A DNA stretch of 64,000 nt from Cynocephalus volans (taxonomy: Eukaryota > Chordata > Mammalia > Dermoptera > Cynocephalidae), in the NCBI RefSeq assembly GCF_027409185.1, contig NC_084464.1, positions 43,251,095 to 43,315,094 on the forward strand. The letters are read 5' to 3'. This document shows, piece after piece, positions 50,332 through 61,631 of the stretch. Numbering within the stretch: position 1 is the first letter of the stretch; every line of letters begins with the position of its first letter. Made by a program: the position numbers and the translations under genes. The notes under the pieces are model-generated. The model was given only the letters and a program-made list of their open reading frames with translations. It was not told where the DNA came from and made no database searches.

Positions 50332-51570
50332 ATGTTTTAATTCACTATGTTGTTTTCTTTTTAATTGCATTATCTTTCTTTACATATCTTTCATTCATTA
50401 AAAAGTAAAATTAGGGCATGAAAATTAAACATAATTAATTATGATTAACTGACAAATGCAATTTGTGTGGTTCATGAAATTTTGCCCAAATCTTGGTGTG
50501 AGAGGGAAAGCCCAATCTACAAGGGATTCTAGGTGGTATGGCACAATGCTGAAGCTTCAGCAAGCTTCAGTCGCCTCTAGGGTCCATGTGGGCTCAAGGA
50601 TGTGATATTACTTAGAAAAAAAAATACTTCAATAGTTCTCAGTTTGTCAGATTTTCAGGGTCCTCATTATGAGCTCATTCTGTTTTACCTATAAATTTGC
50701 TCACACTTGTCAGACTACGTCACTCTCTGGACAAGAGAAAGTAGCTCAAAACTCCTCTAGTGAGATAACAGGCCCAAACCGCCCAGGTGCAGTAGAGCCA
50801 GGCCTGGAGGTCCATGTCCTGACAGGAAGGAGGGCCCTGAGTGCACAGGAGCCATTTTGTGGAGCTGCAGGAGCCCTGGATGCTCTGTGTAAGCTCTGCC
50901 CCAGGTCACCCTCTGACCCCATACCCAGTCCCTCTCTGCTATCTGTCATTTCTGGGACCCCCAGGAAATCAAACACTGGAGCCTTGGGGTAGGGGCTGTC
51001 TATGATGGGCCAGGTGTGGTCTAGCTGGTCCTATACCTCTGCCTCACAGCCCTCGTCCAGCCCTTTTCTGATATTAGGAACCAAATGAGACTGGCTGCTT
51101 TTTTTTGCACATTTGAAAGTTATATAATTATAAATTGGAAGAACAGGAGAGAGAGAGAAGACAGAGAGAGCTGAATCTGAAGATCCTAGAAGTTGTGTAC
51201 CACTAGGAAAGATACTTAATCTTTTCAGTTCTCAAAGTGTGGCCCAGAAATTCTTGGGATTCTTGAATTGCTTTCAGTGGGTCCAGAAGGGAAACCTGGT
51301 TTCACAATAATGCCAAGACGCCACCTGCCTGTTTCAGTGCGTAGACTTTTCCATTGATGGTGCAAATGCCAAGGTAAGGAAAGCACCCAGAACCTTAGCA
51401 GAAATCATGGGAACGGCACCAAATTGCAATCTTACTTAAGAATGTCTTTGATGAAGCAGTAGAAATTACTTTCACTAAATTTTGATCCTTGAATACATGT
51501 CTTTTTAATATTCTTTGTGAGAAAATGGGAAGTGTGCATGAAACACTTGTGATTGAGTTGTGAGCTCAAC
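50332..51570. other. Unique-looking interval between L1-D and LTR region
   Basis: No gene is recognised. The left third is AT-rich; 50740-51060 is GC-richer and may be old single-copy DNA. Confidence 0.35.
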
Positions 51571-52890
51571 TAGCTGATCTTCTCATTCACTCATAGAAAG
51601 ACATTGGATTTTTGCTATTATCAATAGAGCTGCTATGATTATTCATGTACAGGGTTTTCTGTGACCAGGAGAGAAATTGCTGGTTATTTGGTGATTGCAC
51701 ATTTAGTTTTGTAGAAAACTGCCTGTGGGGAAAATAGGATAATTTAGTCAGGCTCCCTCCACATTTCTTGTAAACAAGTCGTGTGTGGGTGGAGTTAGTG
51801 CGCATGTGCGCCAACGTATCTTTTTAGTTTTATTGCTATTGTGTGTTCTGTAGTTTGTGAAGGAGGCTAGCTGGCAGAGAGCTCCTGTCTAAAGATAGAG
51901 CATGTTTACTCTGCCCACAGCTGCTCAGTTTCTCTTTGGACTTTGCCAGTAGCAGTTGAGTTTCAGAGTTTCTCTTTGTACTGCTTAGTTCTCAGATGTG
52001 TGTGTGTGCTGAATAAAGACTATTACTACTTCTGCCAAGGCTCCAAGGACGTTTTTGCCAGTTACCTAGCTCATAGACCTGCATGTGAAGGGTTTGTGAA
52101 TGGGCTTGAGGGGTTTGTGAGCCCCAGACCCAGCCCTAGCTCTACACCGCCATACAGATTTCCAGAGTAGCTGTGGCATTTTACATTCTTACCAGCACTA
52201 TATGAGTGATCCAGTTTCTTTGCATCCTCGGCAGCATCTGATGTTACCTTTATTTTTTGTTTTAGCCATTCTGATGTGTGTATACTTAGTCTCACTGTGG
52301 TTTTAATTTGTATTTCCCTAATGGCTAACAATGTTGAACATTTTTTCATGTGCTTATTAGTCCTGTGTTTACCTTCATTAGTGAAATGTCTACTCATGTC
52401 TTTTGCTCATTGCCTATTTTGTGATTAGAGTTCTTTTCTACTGCTGAGTCCTTCATATATTCTAAATACAAGTCCTCATCAGATATGCTGTTTGCAAATA
52501 TCTTCTCCCATTATGTAGCTTGTCTTTTCATGTTCTTCATAGGTGGTTCATAAAGCAAAAGTTTTTAAATTTGATAAGGTCTGATATATCATCTTTTTCT
52601 TTTATGGATCATGCTTTTGGTGTTATGTCTAAGAACTCCTTGCCCAGTCCCAGGTTATGATAATTTTGCCTTTTTTCCTTAAAAGTTTTGTAGTTTTACA
52701 TGTATGTTTTTCACTTAAGTCTGTGATCCAATTTGGGATTTTTCTTGCATAAAGTATAAAGTCTAGGTCTAGGTTCATTTTTTTCCATTGTTTTCAGTTG
52801 CTGCAACACCTTTTGTTGAGAAGCCTTTCCTTCCCACATTGAATTGCTTTTGCACTTTTGTAAAAAATTGTCAGTTGGGCATGTTTGTGT
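51571..52890 (-). repeat. Old L1 in minus orientation, split by a solo LTR
   Basis: Antisense L1 text runs up to 51723 (TTTGTAGAAAACTGCC) and resumes at 52147 (CATACAGATTTCCAGAGTAG), continuing towards 52890. Confidence 0.7.
51724..52146 (+). mobile_element. Solo retroviral-type LTR (423 bp)
   Basis: It begins TGTGGGGAAAATAGG and ends CTCTACA, flanked by a 5-bp duplication (CTGCC at 51719-51723, CCGCC at 52147-52151). An AATAAA signal lies at about 52012-52017 after a TG run. A 5-bp duplication fits ERVL- or ERVK-like integrases. There are no internal viral genes. The family was not identified. Confidence 0.78.
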
Positions 52891-54160
52891 GTTTAGCCCA
52901 TTTTTTAGTTGTTTGTCTTCTTATGGGTTTTAAGAATTTGGCATATTTGTAGATTCTGGATACAAGATCTTTATCACATGTATGATTTGCAAATATTTTC
53001 TCTTAGCCTATGGCTTTTTCTTTTTCTTTCTTTCTTTTTTTCTTTTGGTGGCTGGCCAGTGCAGGGGTTGATCCCCGGACCTTATCAGCACATTATCAGC
53101 ACCACTCTCTGACCAACTGAGTAACCAGCCAGTTAATTTTCATTTTCTTAGTGGTGTCTTTTGTAGTATTAAAGTTTTAAATTTTAATTGAGTCCAATTT
53201 ATATTTTCTTCCCCCTTCATTTTGCATCATGCTTTTGGTGTTTTATCTAAGAATTTTTTTTGCTTAATCTAAAGTCACAAAGTTTTTTGCCTATATTTTA
53301 TTTTAGAAATTTTATAGCTTTAACTCTTAAATATATTTTACCTCTTTAGGTCTATAATCCATTTCAGTTAATATTTTTTATATGGTGTAAGTGTCTAAAT
53401 TCATCTCTCTTTTCATGTACATATCTAATAGTCTCCAAATCATTTGTTGAAAACACTGTTCTTTTCCCATTGAATTACCCTAGGCTACTTTGCTCCCATT
53501 GAATTACCCTAGCCTACTTTGCCTAGGGTAATTCAACTGACCAAAAATGTAAAGATGTCTTTCTCAATTCTCAACTCTGTTTCACTAATCATATGCCTAT
53601 CCTTATATCAGTGCTACACTGTCTGGATTATAGTAGGTTTATGCTACATTCCAATTTTGTTTTTATATTTTCAAATTTGTGTTGGCTCTTTTGCATTCTT
53701 TGCATTTTCGTATGCATTTTAGGATTATTTTATTAATTTCTATAAATTTGTTGAGATTTTGATAGAGATTGCATTGAATCTACAGACTGATTTGGAAAGA
53801 ATTGCTGTCTTAACTGCATTGAGCTATTGAACAACCCACATCTCTCCATCTATTTAGACCTTTTAAAATTTCTCTCAGTAATGTTTTGTATTTTTCAGTG
53901 TACAAATACTGCACTCTTCCTAAATTTATTCCTCTTTTACTTGTTAAAAAAGCTATTGTGAAAGAAAATTTTAGATTTTCATGTTGGCATAGAGAAATAT
54001 AATTGAAAGAAAAAGTAAAAAAAAAGAGAAATATAATTTATTTTTGAGTATTGGTTTTATATCCTGTGGTCTTTCTGAACTCTTGGTGATGGGTGGCTTT
54101 ATTTATTTATTTATTTATTTATGTAATAACTACCATAAAAATTTATTTATTTATTTATTT
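52890..54160 (-). repeat. Old L1 sequence in minus orientation
   Basis: Antisense old L1 text (GCAAATATTTTCTCTTAGCC, GAGATTGCATTGAATCTA), interrupted by a SINE (53030-53130). The right end holds (ATTT)n runs at about 54100-54123 and 54140-54160. Confidence 0.65.
53030..53130 (-). mobile_element. Monomeric tRNA-Ile-type SINE
   Basis: GGTGGCTGGCCAGTGCAGGG; the TTATCAGCAC segment is duplicated. Confidence 0.78.
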
Positions 54161-54389
54161 TTTCTTTAAAAAAAATTTTTTTTTTATTTTGTTGATATAC
54201 AATGTGGTTGATTATTGTGGCCCATTACTGAAACTTTCCTCCCTCCTCCTTCCCCCCACTCCCACCCAACAATGTCCTTTCTGTTTGCTTGTTGTATCAA
54301 CTTCAAGGAACTGTAGTTGTTATGTCTTCTTCCCTCCCCCACCCGGGTTTTCTTTTTGTGTGTGTGTGTGTGAATTTATTTGTATATTT

Positions 54390-57300
54390 TTAGCTCCCAC
54401 CAATAAGTGAGAACATGTGGGATTTCTCTTTCTGTGCCTGACTTGTTTCACTTAATATAATTCTCTCAAGGTCCATCCATGTTGCTGCAAATGGCAGTAT
54501 TTCATTCGTTTTTATAGCTGAGTAGTATTCCATTGTGTAGATATACCACATTTTCCGTATCCACTCATCCGATGATGGGCATTTGGGCTGGTTCCAACTC
54601 TTGGCTATTGTAAAGAGTGCTGCGATGAACATTGGGGAACAGGTATACCTTCAACTTGATGATTTCCATTCCTCTGGGTATATTCCCAACAGTGGGATAG
54701 CTGGGTCGTATGGTAGATCTATCTGCAATTGTTTGAGGAACCTCCATACCATTTTCCATAGAGGCTGCACCATTTTGCAGTCCCACCAACAATGTATGAG
54801 AGTTCCCTTTTCTCTGCAACCTCGCCAGCATTTATCGTTCAGAGTCTTTTGGATTTTAGCCATCCTAACTGGGGTGAGATGGTATCTCAGTGTGGTTTTG
54901 ATTTGCATTTCCCGGATGCTGAGTGATGTTGAGCATTTTTTCATATGTCTGTTGGCCATTTCTATATCTTCCTTAGAGAAATGCCTACTTAGCTCTTTTG
55001 CCCATTTTTTAATTGGGTTGCTTGTTTTTTTCTTATAAAGTTGTTTGAGTTCCTTGTATATTCTGTATATTAATCCTTTGTCAGATGTATATTTTGCAAA
55101 TATTTTCTCCCACTCTGTTGGTTGTCTTTTAACTCTGTTAATTGTTTCTTTTGCTGTGCAGAAGATCTTTAGTTTGATACAATCCCATTTGCTTATTTTT
55201 CCTTTGGTTGCCTGTGCTTTGGGGGTCGTATTCATGAAGTCAGTGTCCAGTCCTATTTCCTGAAGTGTTTCTCCTATGTTTTCTTTAAGAAGTTTTATCG
55301 TTTCAAGGTTTATATTTAATTCTTTAATCCATTTTGAGTTGACTTTAGTATATGGTGAAAGGTATGGGTCTAGTTTCATTCTCCTGCATATTGATATCCA
55401 GTTCTCCCAGCACCATTTGCTAAAGAGGCAGTCTCTTCCCCAGTGTATAGGCTTGGTGCCTTTGTCAAAGATCAGATGGCTGTAGGTGTGTGGGTTGATT
55501 TCTGGATTCTCTATTCTATTCCATTGATCACTGTGTCTGTTTTTATGCCAGTACCATACTGTTTTGGTTATTATAGCTTTGTAGTATAGCTTAAAGTCAG
55601 GTAGTGTTATGCCTCCAGCTTTATTTTTTTTGCTCAGCGTTGCTTTGGCTATGCGTGGTCTTTTGTTATTCCATATAAATGTCTGGATAGTTCTTTCCAT
55701 TTCTGAGAAAAATGTCATTGGAATTTTGATGGGGATTGCCTTGAATTTGTATATCACTTTGGGTAGTATGGACATTTTCACTATGTTGATTCTTCCAATC
55801 CAAGAGCATGGGATATCTTTCCATCTTCTTGTATCCTCTCTAATTTCTCTCAGCAGTGGTTTGTAGTTCTCATTATAGAGATTTTTCACATCCTTAACTT
55901 TATTCCTAAGTAGTCTATTATTATTATTATTATTTTTGGTGGCTATTGTAAATGAGATAGCTTTCTTGAATTCTTTTTCTGCATGTTCACTGTTGGAGTA
56001 CAGAAATGCTACTGATTTTTATGTATTGATTTTGGATGCTGCAAATTTGCTGAAAGCATTTATCAACTCTGAGAGTTTCTTTGTAGAGGCTTTAGGCTGT
56101 TTGATATATAGGATCATGTCATCTGCAAACAGGGACAGTTCGACTTCATCTTTTCCAATCTGGATGCCCTTTATTTCCTTCTCTTCTCTGATTGCTCTGG
56201 CTAGTACTTCCAACACTATGTTGAATAGGAGTGGTGAGAGTGGGCATCCTTGTCTAGTTCCTGTTCTTAAAGGAAAAGCTTTCAGCTTTTCCCCATTCAG
56301 GATGATATTGGCAGTCGGGTTATCATATATGGGTTTAATTATGTTGAGATACTTTCCATCTATACCTAACTTGTAGAGAGTCTTTATCATGAATGGATGT
56401 CGAATTTTGTCAAATGCTCTTTCAGCATCTATAGAGATGATCATATGGTCTTGGTCTTTGATTTATTGATGTGGTGTATCATATTTATTGATTTTTATAT
56501 GTTAAATCAACCTTGCTTCCCTGGGATGAATCCCACTTGATCATGGTGTACAATTTTGTGTATGTGTTGCAATATTCTATTAGCTAGTATTTTATTGAGG
56601 ATTTTTGCATCCATATTCATCAAGGATATTGGCCTGTAGTTTTCTTTTTTGTTGTACCTTTGTCTGGTTTTGGTATCAGGATGATGTTTGCTTCATACAA
56701 TGAGTTTGGGAGAATGGCCTCTGTTTCAGTCTTTTGGAATAGTTTGTAGAGAATTGGTATCAATTCCTCTTTGAGGGTTTGATAGAATTCTGCAGTGAAC
56801 CCATCTGGTCCTGGGCTTTTCTTTGTTGGGAGCCTTCCGATAACAGCTTCAATCTATTTTATTGTTATTCATCTGTTCAGATTTTCTACATCTTCTTGGC
56901 TCAGTTTTGGTAGTTTGTGTGTGTCCCGAAATTTATCCATTTCCTCCAGATTTTCAAATTTGTTGACATATAGTTGTTTATTGTACTCTCTACTGATTTC
57001 TTGTATTTCTGAGGCATCAGTTGTAATATCACTTTTTTCATTTCTAATTTTTATCTGGGTCTTCTCTCTTTTTTTAGTTAGCCTTGCTGTTAGTGTGTCA
57101 ATTTTATTTATCTTTTCAAAACTACAACTTTTTGATTCATTGATCTTTTGTATCATGTTTTGGGTTTCTATTTCATAAAGTTCTGCTCTGATCTTAATGA
57201 GTTCTTTCCATCTCCTAACTTTGAGTTTGGATTGTTCTTTTTTTTCTAGTTCTTTAAGGTGCACTGTTAGGTTGTTTACTTGCCATCTTTCCATTCTTCT

Positions 57301-58310
57301 GAAGTAAGCATTTAATGCAATAAATTTCCCACTTAGTACTGTTGCAGTATCCCACAGGTTTTGGTATGATATGTCATTATTTTCACTAGTTTTAATAAAT
57401 TTTTTGATTTCCTGTTTAATTTCTGCACCCATATGTCATTAAGTAGAATGCTGTTTAATTTCCATGTGTTTGTATAGTTTCCAGAGTTTCATTTGTTATT
57501 GATTTCTAATTTTAATCCATTGTGATGTGAAAAAATACATGGAATAATTCCAATTTTATTGAATTTGTTGAGACTGGATTTGTGACCTAACATGTGATCT
57601 ATCCTGGAGAATGTTCCATGTGCTGATGAGAAGAATGAATATTCTGAGGTTGTTGGATGGAATGTTCTGTATATATCTGCCAAGTCCATTTGGTCTAAAG
57701 TGTTGTTTAGATCTTGTGTTTCTCTACTGATTCTTTGCCTAGATGATCTGTCCAATATTGAGAGTAGGGTGTTTAGGTACCCTGCTATTATGGTATTAGT
57801 GTCTATCTCATTCTTTAGGTCTAATAGTGTTTGCTTTATAAATCTGGCTGTTCCAGCATTGGGTGCATGTATATTTATGATTGTTATGTCTTCTTGATGG
57901 ATAAATCCTTTTATCATTATATAGTGGCCTTATATATCTCTTCTTTATTTTATCTGATATAAGAATAGCTACTCCAGCTCATTTTTCATATCTATTTGCA
58001 TGGTATATCTTTTCCCATCCTTTGACTCTTAGTCTATGTCTGTTTTTACAGGTGAGGTGAGTCTCTTGAAGGCAGCGTATTGGTGGGTCCACCTTTTTAA
58101 TCAAGTCAGTCAGGCTGTGTCTTTTGAGTAGGGAATTTAATCCTTTTACATTAACAGTTGTTATTGAGGGCAAGTCCATGGCTCACTTGGGAGAGGGTGG
58201 TGCTGACAACACCAAGCCAAGGGTTAAGATCTCCTTACTGGTCATCTTTAAAAAAAAAAAAAAAAAAGAGTTGTTATTGAAAGGTGTTGATTTACTCCTA
58301 GCATTTTATT
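54390..58310 (-). pseudogene. L1-E ORF2 (broken)
   Basis: Endonuclease pieces at 58179-57489 ([32 protein letters not shown]). Reverse transcriptase at 56444-56019 keeps [12 protein letters not shown]. The C-terminal 412-aa frame (55889-54651) is open through the Cys-rich region, then stops; 54632-54390 completes it. Stops and shifts separate the pieces. Confidence 0.88.
58160..58268 (+). mobile_element. Short tRNA-Ile-type SINE in L1-E ORF2
   Basis: AGTTGTTATTGA on both sides; head joined to CTCCTTACTGGTCATC and poly(A). Confidence 0.87.
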
Positions 58311-58470
58311 GATTGTTGTTTGGGTGTCTTAAGTATTTTTTGTTCCTTTCTTTCTGCTTTACTGTTTGTCTTCTGTATTTGTTGTTTTCTTGAGATGGTA
58401 GATAAACTTTTTTTTCTCTTTATTGTTAGCATTTTTATTTTACTAGTGGGTTTTGTTTTTTCTTGAGTAT

Positions 58471-59649
58471 TTATGGTAGTGGTGGTTGTTTTTCAGGTAC
58501 CAAACCCAGAACTCCCTTGAGAATTTCTTTTAAGTCTGGTCGTGTGGTAGTGAACTCCCGCAATTTTTGTTTGTCTGAGAAATATACTATTTGTCCTTCA
58601 TTTTGGAAGGATAGCCTTGCTGGGTAAAGTATTCTGGGCTGGCAATTTTTGTCTTTTAGTATTTTGAATATATCATCCCATTCTTTTCTGGCTTTTAGTG
58701 TTTCTGATGAAAAGTATGATGTTAATCTGATTGGGGCTCCCTTATAGGTGACTTGGTGCTTCTCTCTTGCAGCTTTTAAGATTATCTCTTTGTCTTTGAG
58801 TTTTGCCAATTTGACTACAACATGTCTTGGAGAGGACCCTTTTGGGCTGAATATGTTTGGGAATCTTTGAGCCTCCTGAATCTGAGGATCTGTGTCTTTC
58901 CCTATACCTGGGAAGTTTTCTGCCATTATTTTGTTGAATATGTTTTCAATGCCATTTCCTTTTTCCTCCCCTTTCCTCCCCTTTTGGAATACCCATCATT
59001 TGGATATTTGAGGGCTTAAGGTTGTCTGTTATCTCTCTTAGATTTTCTTCAATGTTTTAAATTCTTTTTTCTTTGTTTCTTTTTTGTCTGCCTGTGTTAT
59101 TTCAAACAGACCCTCTTCAAGGTCAGAAATTCTCTCTTCTGCTTGTTCTAGCCTGCTGGTTAAACTCTCTGTTGTGTTTTTTATTTTGTTGAATGAATTC
59201 TTCAGCTCTGTGAGCTCTGCTACATTCTTTCTCAGGGCAGTGATTTCTTTGTACACTTCTTTTTTCAGGTCCTGTGTACTTTTTCTTATTTCATTGTGTT
59301 GTCTGATTAAGTTTTCTTGTATCTCATTTAGTTTCCTTAGAATTGTTGCTTGAAATTCCTTGTCAGTCATTTCAAGGACTTCCTGTTCTATAGGATCTAG
59401 AGCTTGAGAGTTATCATTTTCCTTTGGTGGTGTTGTATTTTCTTGATTTTTCATTTTTCTGGTATTTTTCCTTTGGTGTTTAGTCATTGCGGCAGGGGAT
59501 TTCATGGTCCTCTCGTTCAGCCCTAATGTCTGGCTAGAATCCTGCAGTGACTGCCAATTTTGCATGGCTGCCTTGGTGCCTGTGGGCAGGAGGCTCAGAC
59601 CTCTCTGGGCCTCAGGGACTGGCCTGGGCTGGGAGTCCTGCAGTGGCAT
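58471..59649 (-). pseudogene. L1-E ORF1 (two frames)
   Basis: The N-terminal half (59649-59038, 203 aa) has an extended start MPLQDSQPRPVPEAQRG before the usual MTKHQRKNTRKMKNQEN and a coiled coil. The C-terminal half (58926-58471) holds the RRM and C-terminal domain to LGLVPEK. A frame break lies at about 58950-59040. Confidence 0.87.
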
Positions 59650-59752
59650 CTATCTCTATCATTGCTTTTTAATAGTTGTAAATTGATTGATTTGGGGGAG
59701 AAAGTGATACTGGGAACTGTCTGTTCCATCATCTTGACCAGAAGCCACCAGC

Positions 59753-60183
59753 TTTTTATCCATTCATCCATTGATGGACATTTAGGTTCTCTTGACTATT
59801 GTGAGTAGTGTGATGAACATGGGAGTGCAGGTGTGTTTTTGATCTATTGATTTCATTTGCTTGGGTATATGCCCAGTAGTGGGATAGCTGAGTCATAAGG
59901 TAGATCTTTTTTAGTTCTCTGAGGAACCTACATACTGTTTTCCACAATGGTTGTACTGATTTACATGCCCACCAGTAGTGTAGGAGGGTTCCCTTTTCTC
60001 CATATCCCCCTCAGCATTTGTTATTTACTGTCTTGTTGATAATGGCCATTTTAACTGGGGGGAGTTGATATCTCAGCGTGGTTTTAATTTGCATTTCCCT
60101 GATGAGTGATTTTGAACATTTTTTCATGTGCTTTTGGCTATTTGTATATCTTCTTTTGAAAAATGCCTGTTCAGGTCCTTTGC

Positions 60184-60187
<4 letters not shown>
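59753..60187 (-). repeat. L1-F: older LINE-1, left part
   Basis: Antisense ORF2 C-terminal and 3' text (GGATAGCTGAGTCATAAGG, CCACCAGTAGTGTAGGAG). It resumes at 61632 after the NIFK retrocopy. Confidence 0.78.
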
Positions 60188-60237
<50 letters not shown>

Positions 60238-60255
60238 ATATATATATATATATAT
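60188..60255 (+). repeat. (TA)n microsatellite
   Basis: Nearly pure TA with a short TG patch, next to the poly(T) that ends the NIFK retrocopy; it may have grown from the tail or target site. Confidence 0.93.
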
Positions 60256-60802
60256 TTTTTTTTTTTGTAAAAAAACTACCACATTTTTCATAAGAAATAT
60301 TATACATAATACATTCAGAATCACTGATTGCTTTTTTGTTGTCTTTTTTTCCCTGAATGTATAGGTGTTTGAGTCTCTTGTATTCCTTCTTTTACACTGG
60401 ATGTGGGCTGTTTGAAAACTATTTCATTATCTTTATCATCTTCTTTCATCTCAGCCACTTCAGACTGTCACTTCTCCAAAAATGTTAGCATACAAATTGG
60501 TATGGGCCCTGTCTAGCCAGTCTTCTCAGGAGAGTTAGGAGTGCCTAAAACTTTCTTCTTCTTCTTCTTCGGTAAAACCTGGCTATTTGTAGATTTCTGA
60601 AGTTCAGTGTTTGAAACATTTTCCTTCTTCTGTAAAATCAGTGAAGGAAAATTATAATCAATTCCTTTATCAGTTAATCTCTCCCTGAGTAATTTTTCTT
60701 TATTTTAAAATCACTTCTCCATCTGTAACTTCTGTAGAAGTGTCCAATTCTGATTATACATTTCACGGCTGGATATGATGGCTGTTTAAATGGAAGATTC
60801 CA

Positions 60803-60970
60803 GGGCCGGCCCATGGCTCACTCGGGAGAGTGCAGTGCTGATAATACAAAGGCCATGGGTTCGGATCCTATGTAGGGATGGCCGGTTCTCCCACAGGCTA
60901 AGTGTGGTGCTGACAACACCAAGCCAAGGGTTGAGATCCCCTTACCGGTCATCTTTAAAAAATAAATAAA
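60803..60970 (+). mobile_element. Dimeric tRNA-Ile-type SINE in NIFK pseudogene
   Basis: TAAATGGAAGATTCCA at 60787-60802 and 60971-60986. Confidence 0.92.
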
Positions 60971-61007
60971 TAAATGGAAGATTCCACTCTTTAAAAAGTT
61001 CTTTACA

Positions 61008-61174
61008 GGGCCAGCCCGTGGCTCACTTGGTAGAGTGCGGTGCTGATAACACCGAGGCCATGGGTTTGGATCCTATATATGGATGGCTGGTTGGCTCACT
61101 GGTTGAGCGTGTTGCTGACCACACCAAGTCAAGGGTTAAGATCCCCTTACCAGTCATCTTTTAGGAAAAAAAAA
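61008..61174 (+). mobile_element. Dimeric tRNA-Ile-type SINE in NIFK pseudogene
   Basis: AAAAGTTCTTTACA at 60994-61007 and 61175-61188. Confidence 0.92.
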
Positions 61175-61186
61175 AAAAGTTCTTTA

Positions 61187-61252
61187 CATACTTTCTCAGG
61201 TGGCAGAAAATGACACTTACATACTTTCTCAGGTGGCAGAAAATGACACTTA
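61187..61252 (+). repeat. 33-bp tandem duplication inside NIFK pseudogene
   Basis: ACATACTTTCTCAGGTGGCA followed by GAAAATGACACTT occurs twice in a row; NIFK has it once (the CKFMPPEKV region). Confidence 0.9.
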
Positions 61253-61631
61253 AAAGAATCTTTCACCAAAATTTTAGTTGTTCATTGTTTTGGCAACTAT
61301 CTTGGCAACATACTCAGACTCAAACTCCACAAAGGTGTAGCCTTTGCTATTTCCAGTCTTTTTACTTCTGGACAGTCTGAGTCTTGTAACAGTAACAAAC
61401 TGGGAGAAATATAATCAGATCTGGGTTTCATAAAGTGCATAAGGTAGGTGGTTCACATAGATTACTCCTGGAGTAAATTTTTCTTGCTCTTGTCACTGGG
61501 TTATGTGACAGTGAATGTGTGCCACCTCCTGAAACTTGGTGGCTTCCTGCAGGTTCAATGACAGAAGCGGCCCAGCTGGGGCTTCAAAGTTCACCATACC
61601 AAAAACGCACCAACAGACAAACACCAGCCCT

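Larger units (their letters stand above)
54165..59752 (-). mobile_element. L1-E: near full-length LINE-1, minus strand
   Basis: Poly(T) and 3' UTR at the left (GATATACAATGTGGTTGATT), ORF2 from about 58310 down to 54390, ORF1 from 59649 to 58471, and a short leader to about 59752. A SINE (58160-58268) splits the ORF2 start. A target duplication was not found by eye. It lies in opposite orientation to L1-D. Confidence 0.87.
60256..61626 (-). pseudogene. NIFK: NIFK (MKI67IP) processed pseudogene
   Basis: NIFK is a nucleolar RRM protein that binds the Ki-67 FHA domain. The intronless minus-strand copy starts at ATG 61597 (MVNFEAPAGPLLSLN), continues [32 protein letters not shown] (RNP1) and PPEKV, then resumes at about 60985 with [29 protein letters not shown], the KKKKKK run and [13 protein letters not shown], stopping at 60321-60323. 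A poly(A) tail is seen as T's at 60256-60266. Stops (such as CAG TGA and ATC TGA) and deletions disable it. Two SINEs split it. Target duplications CCTTTGCCCAT (60177-60187) and CCCTTGCCCAT (61628-61638) lie in L1-F. Confidence 0.92.
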
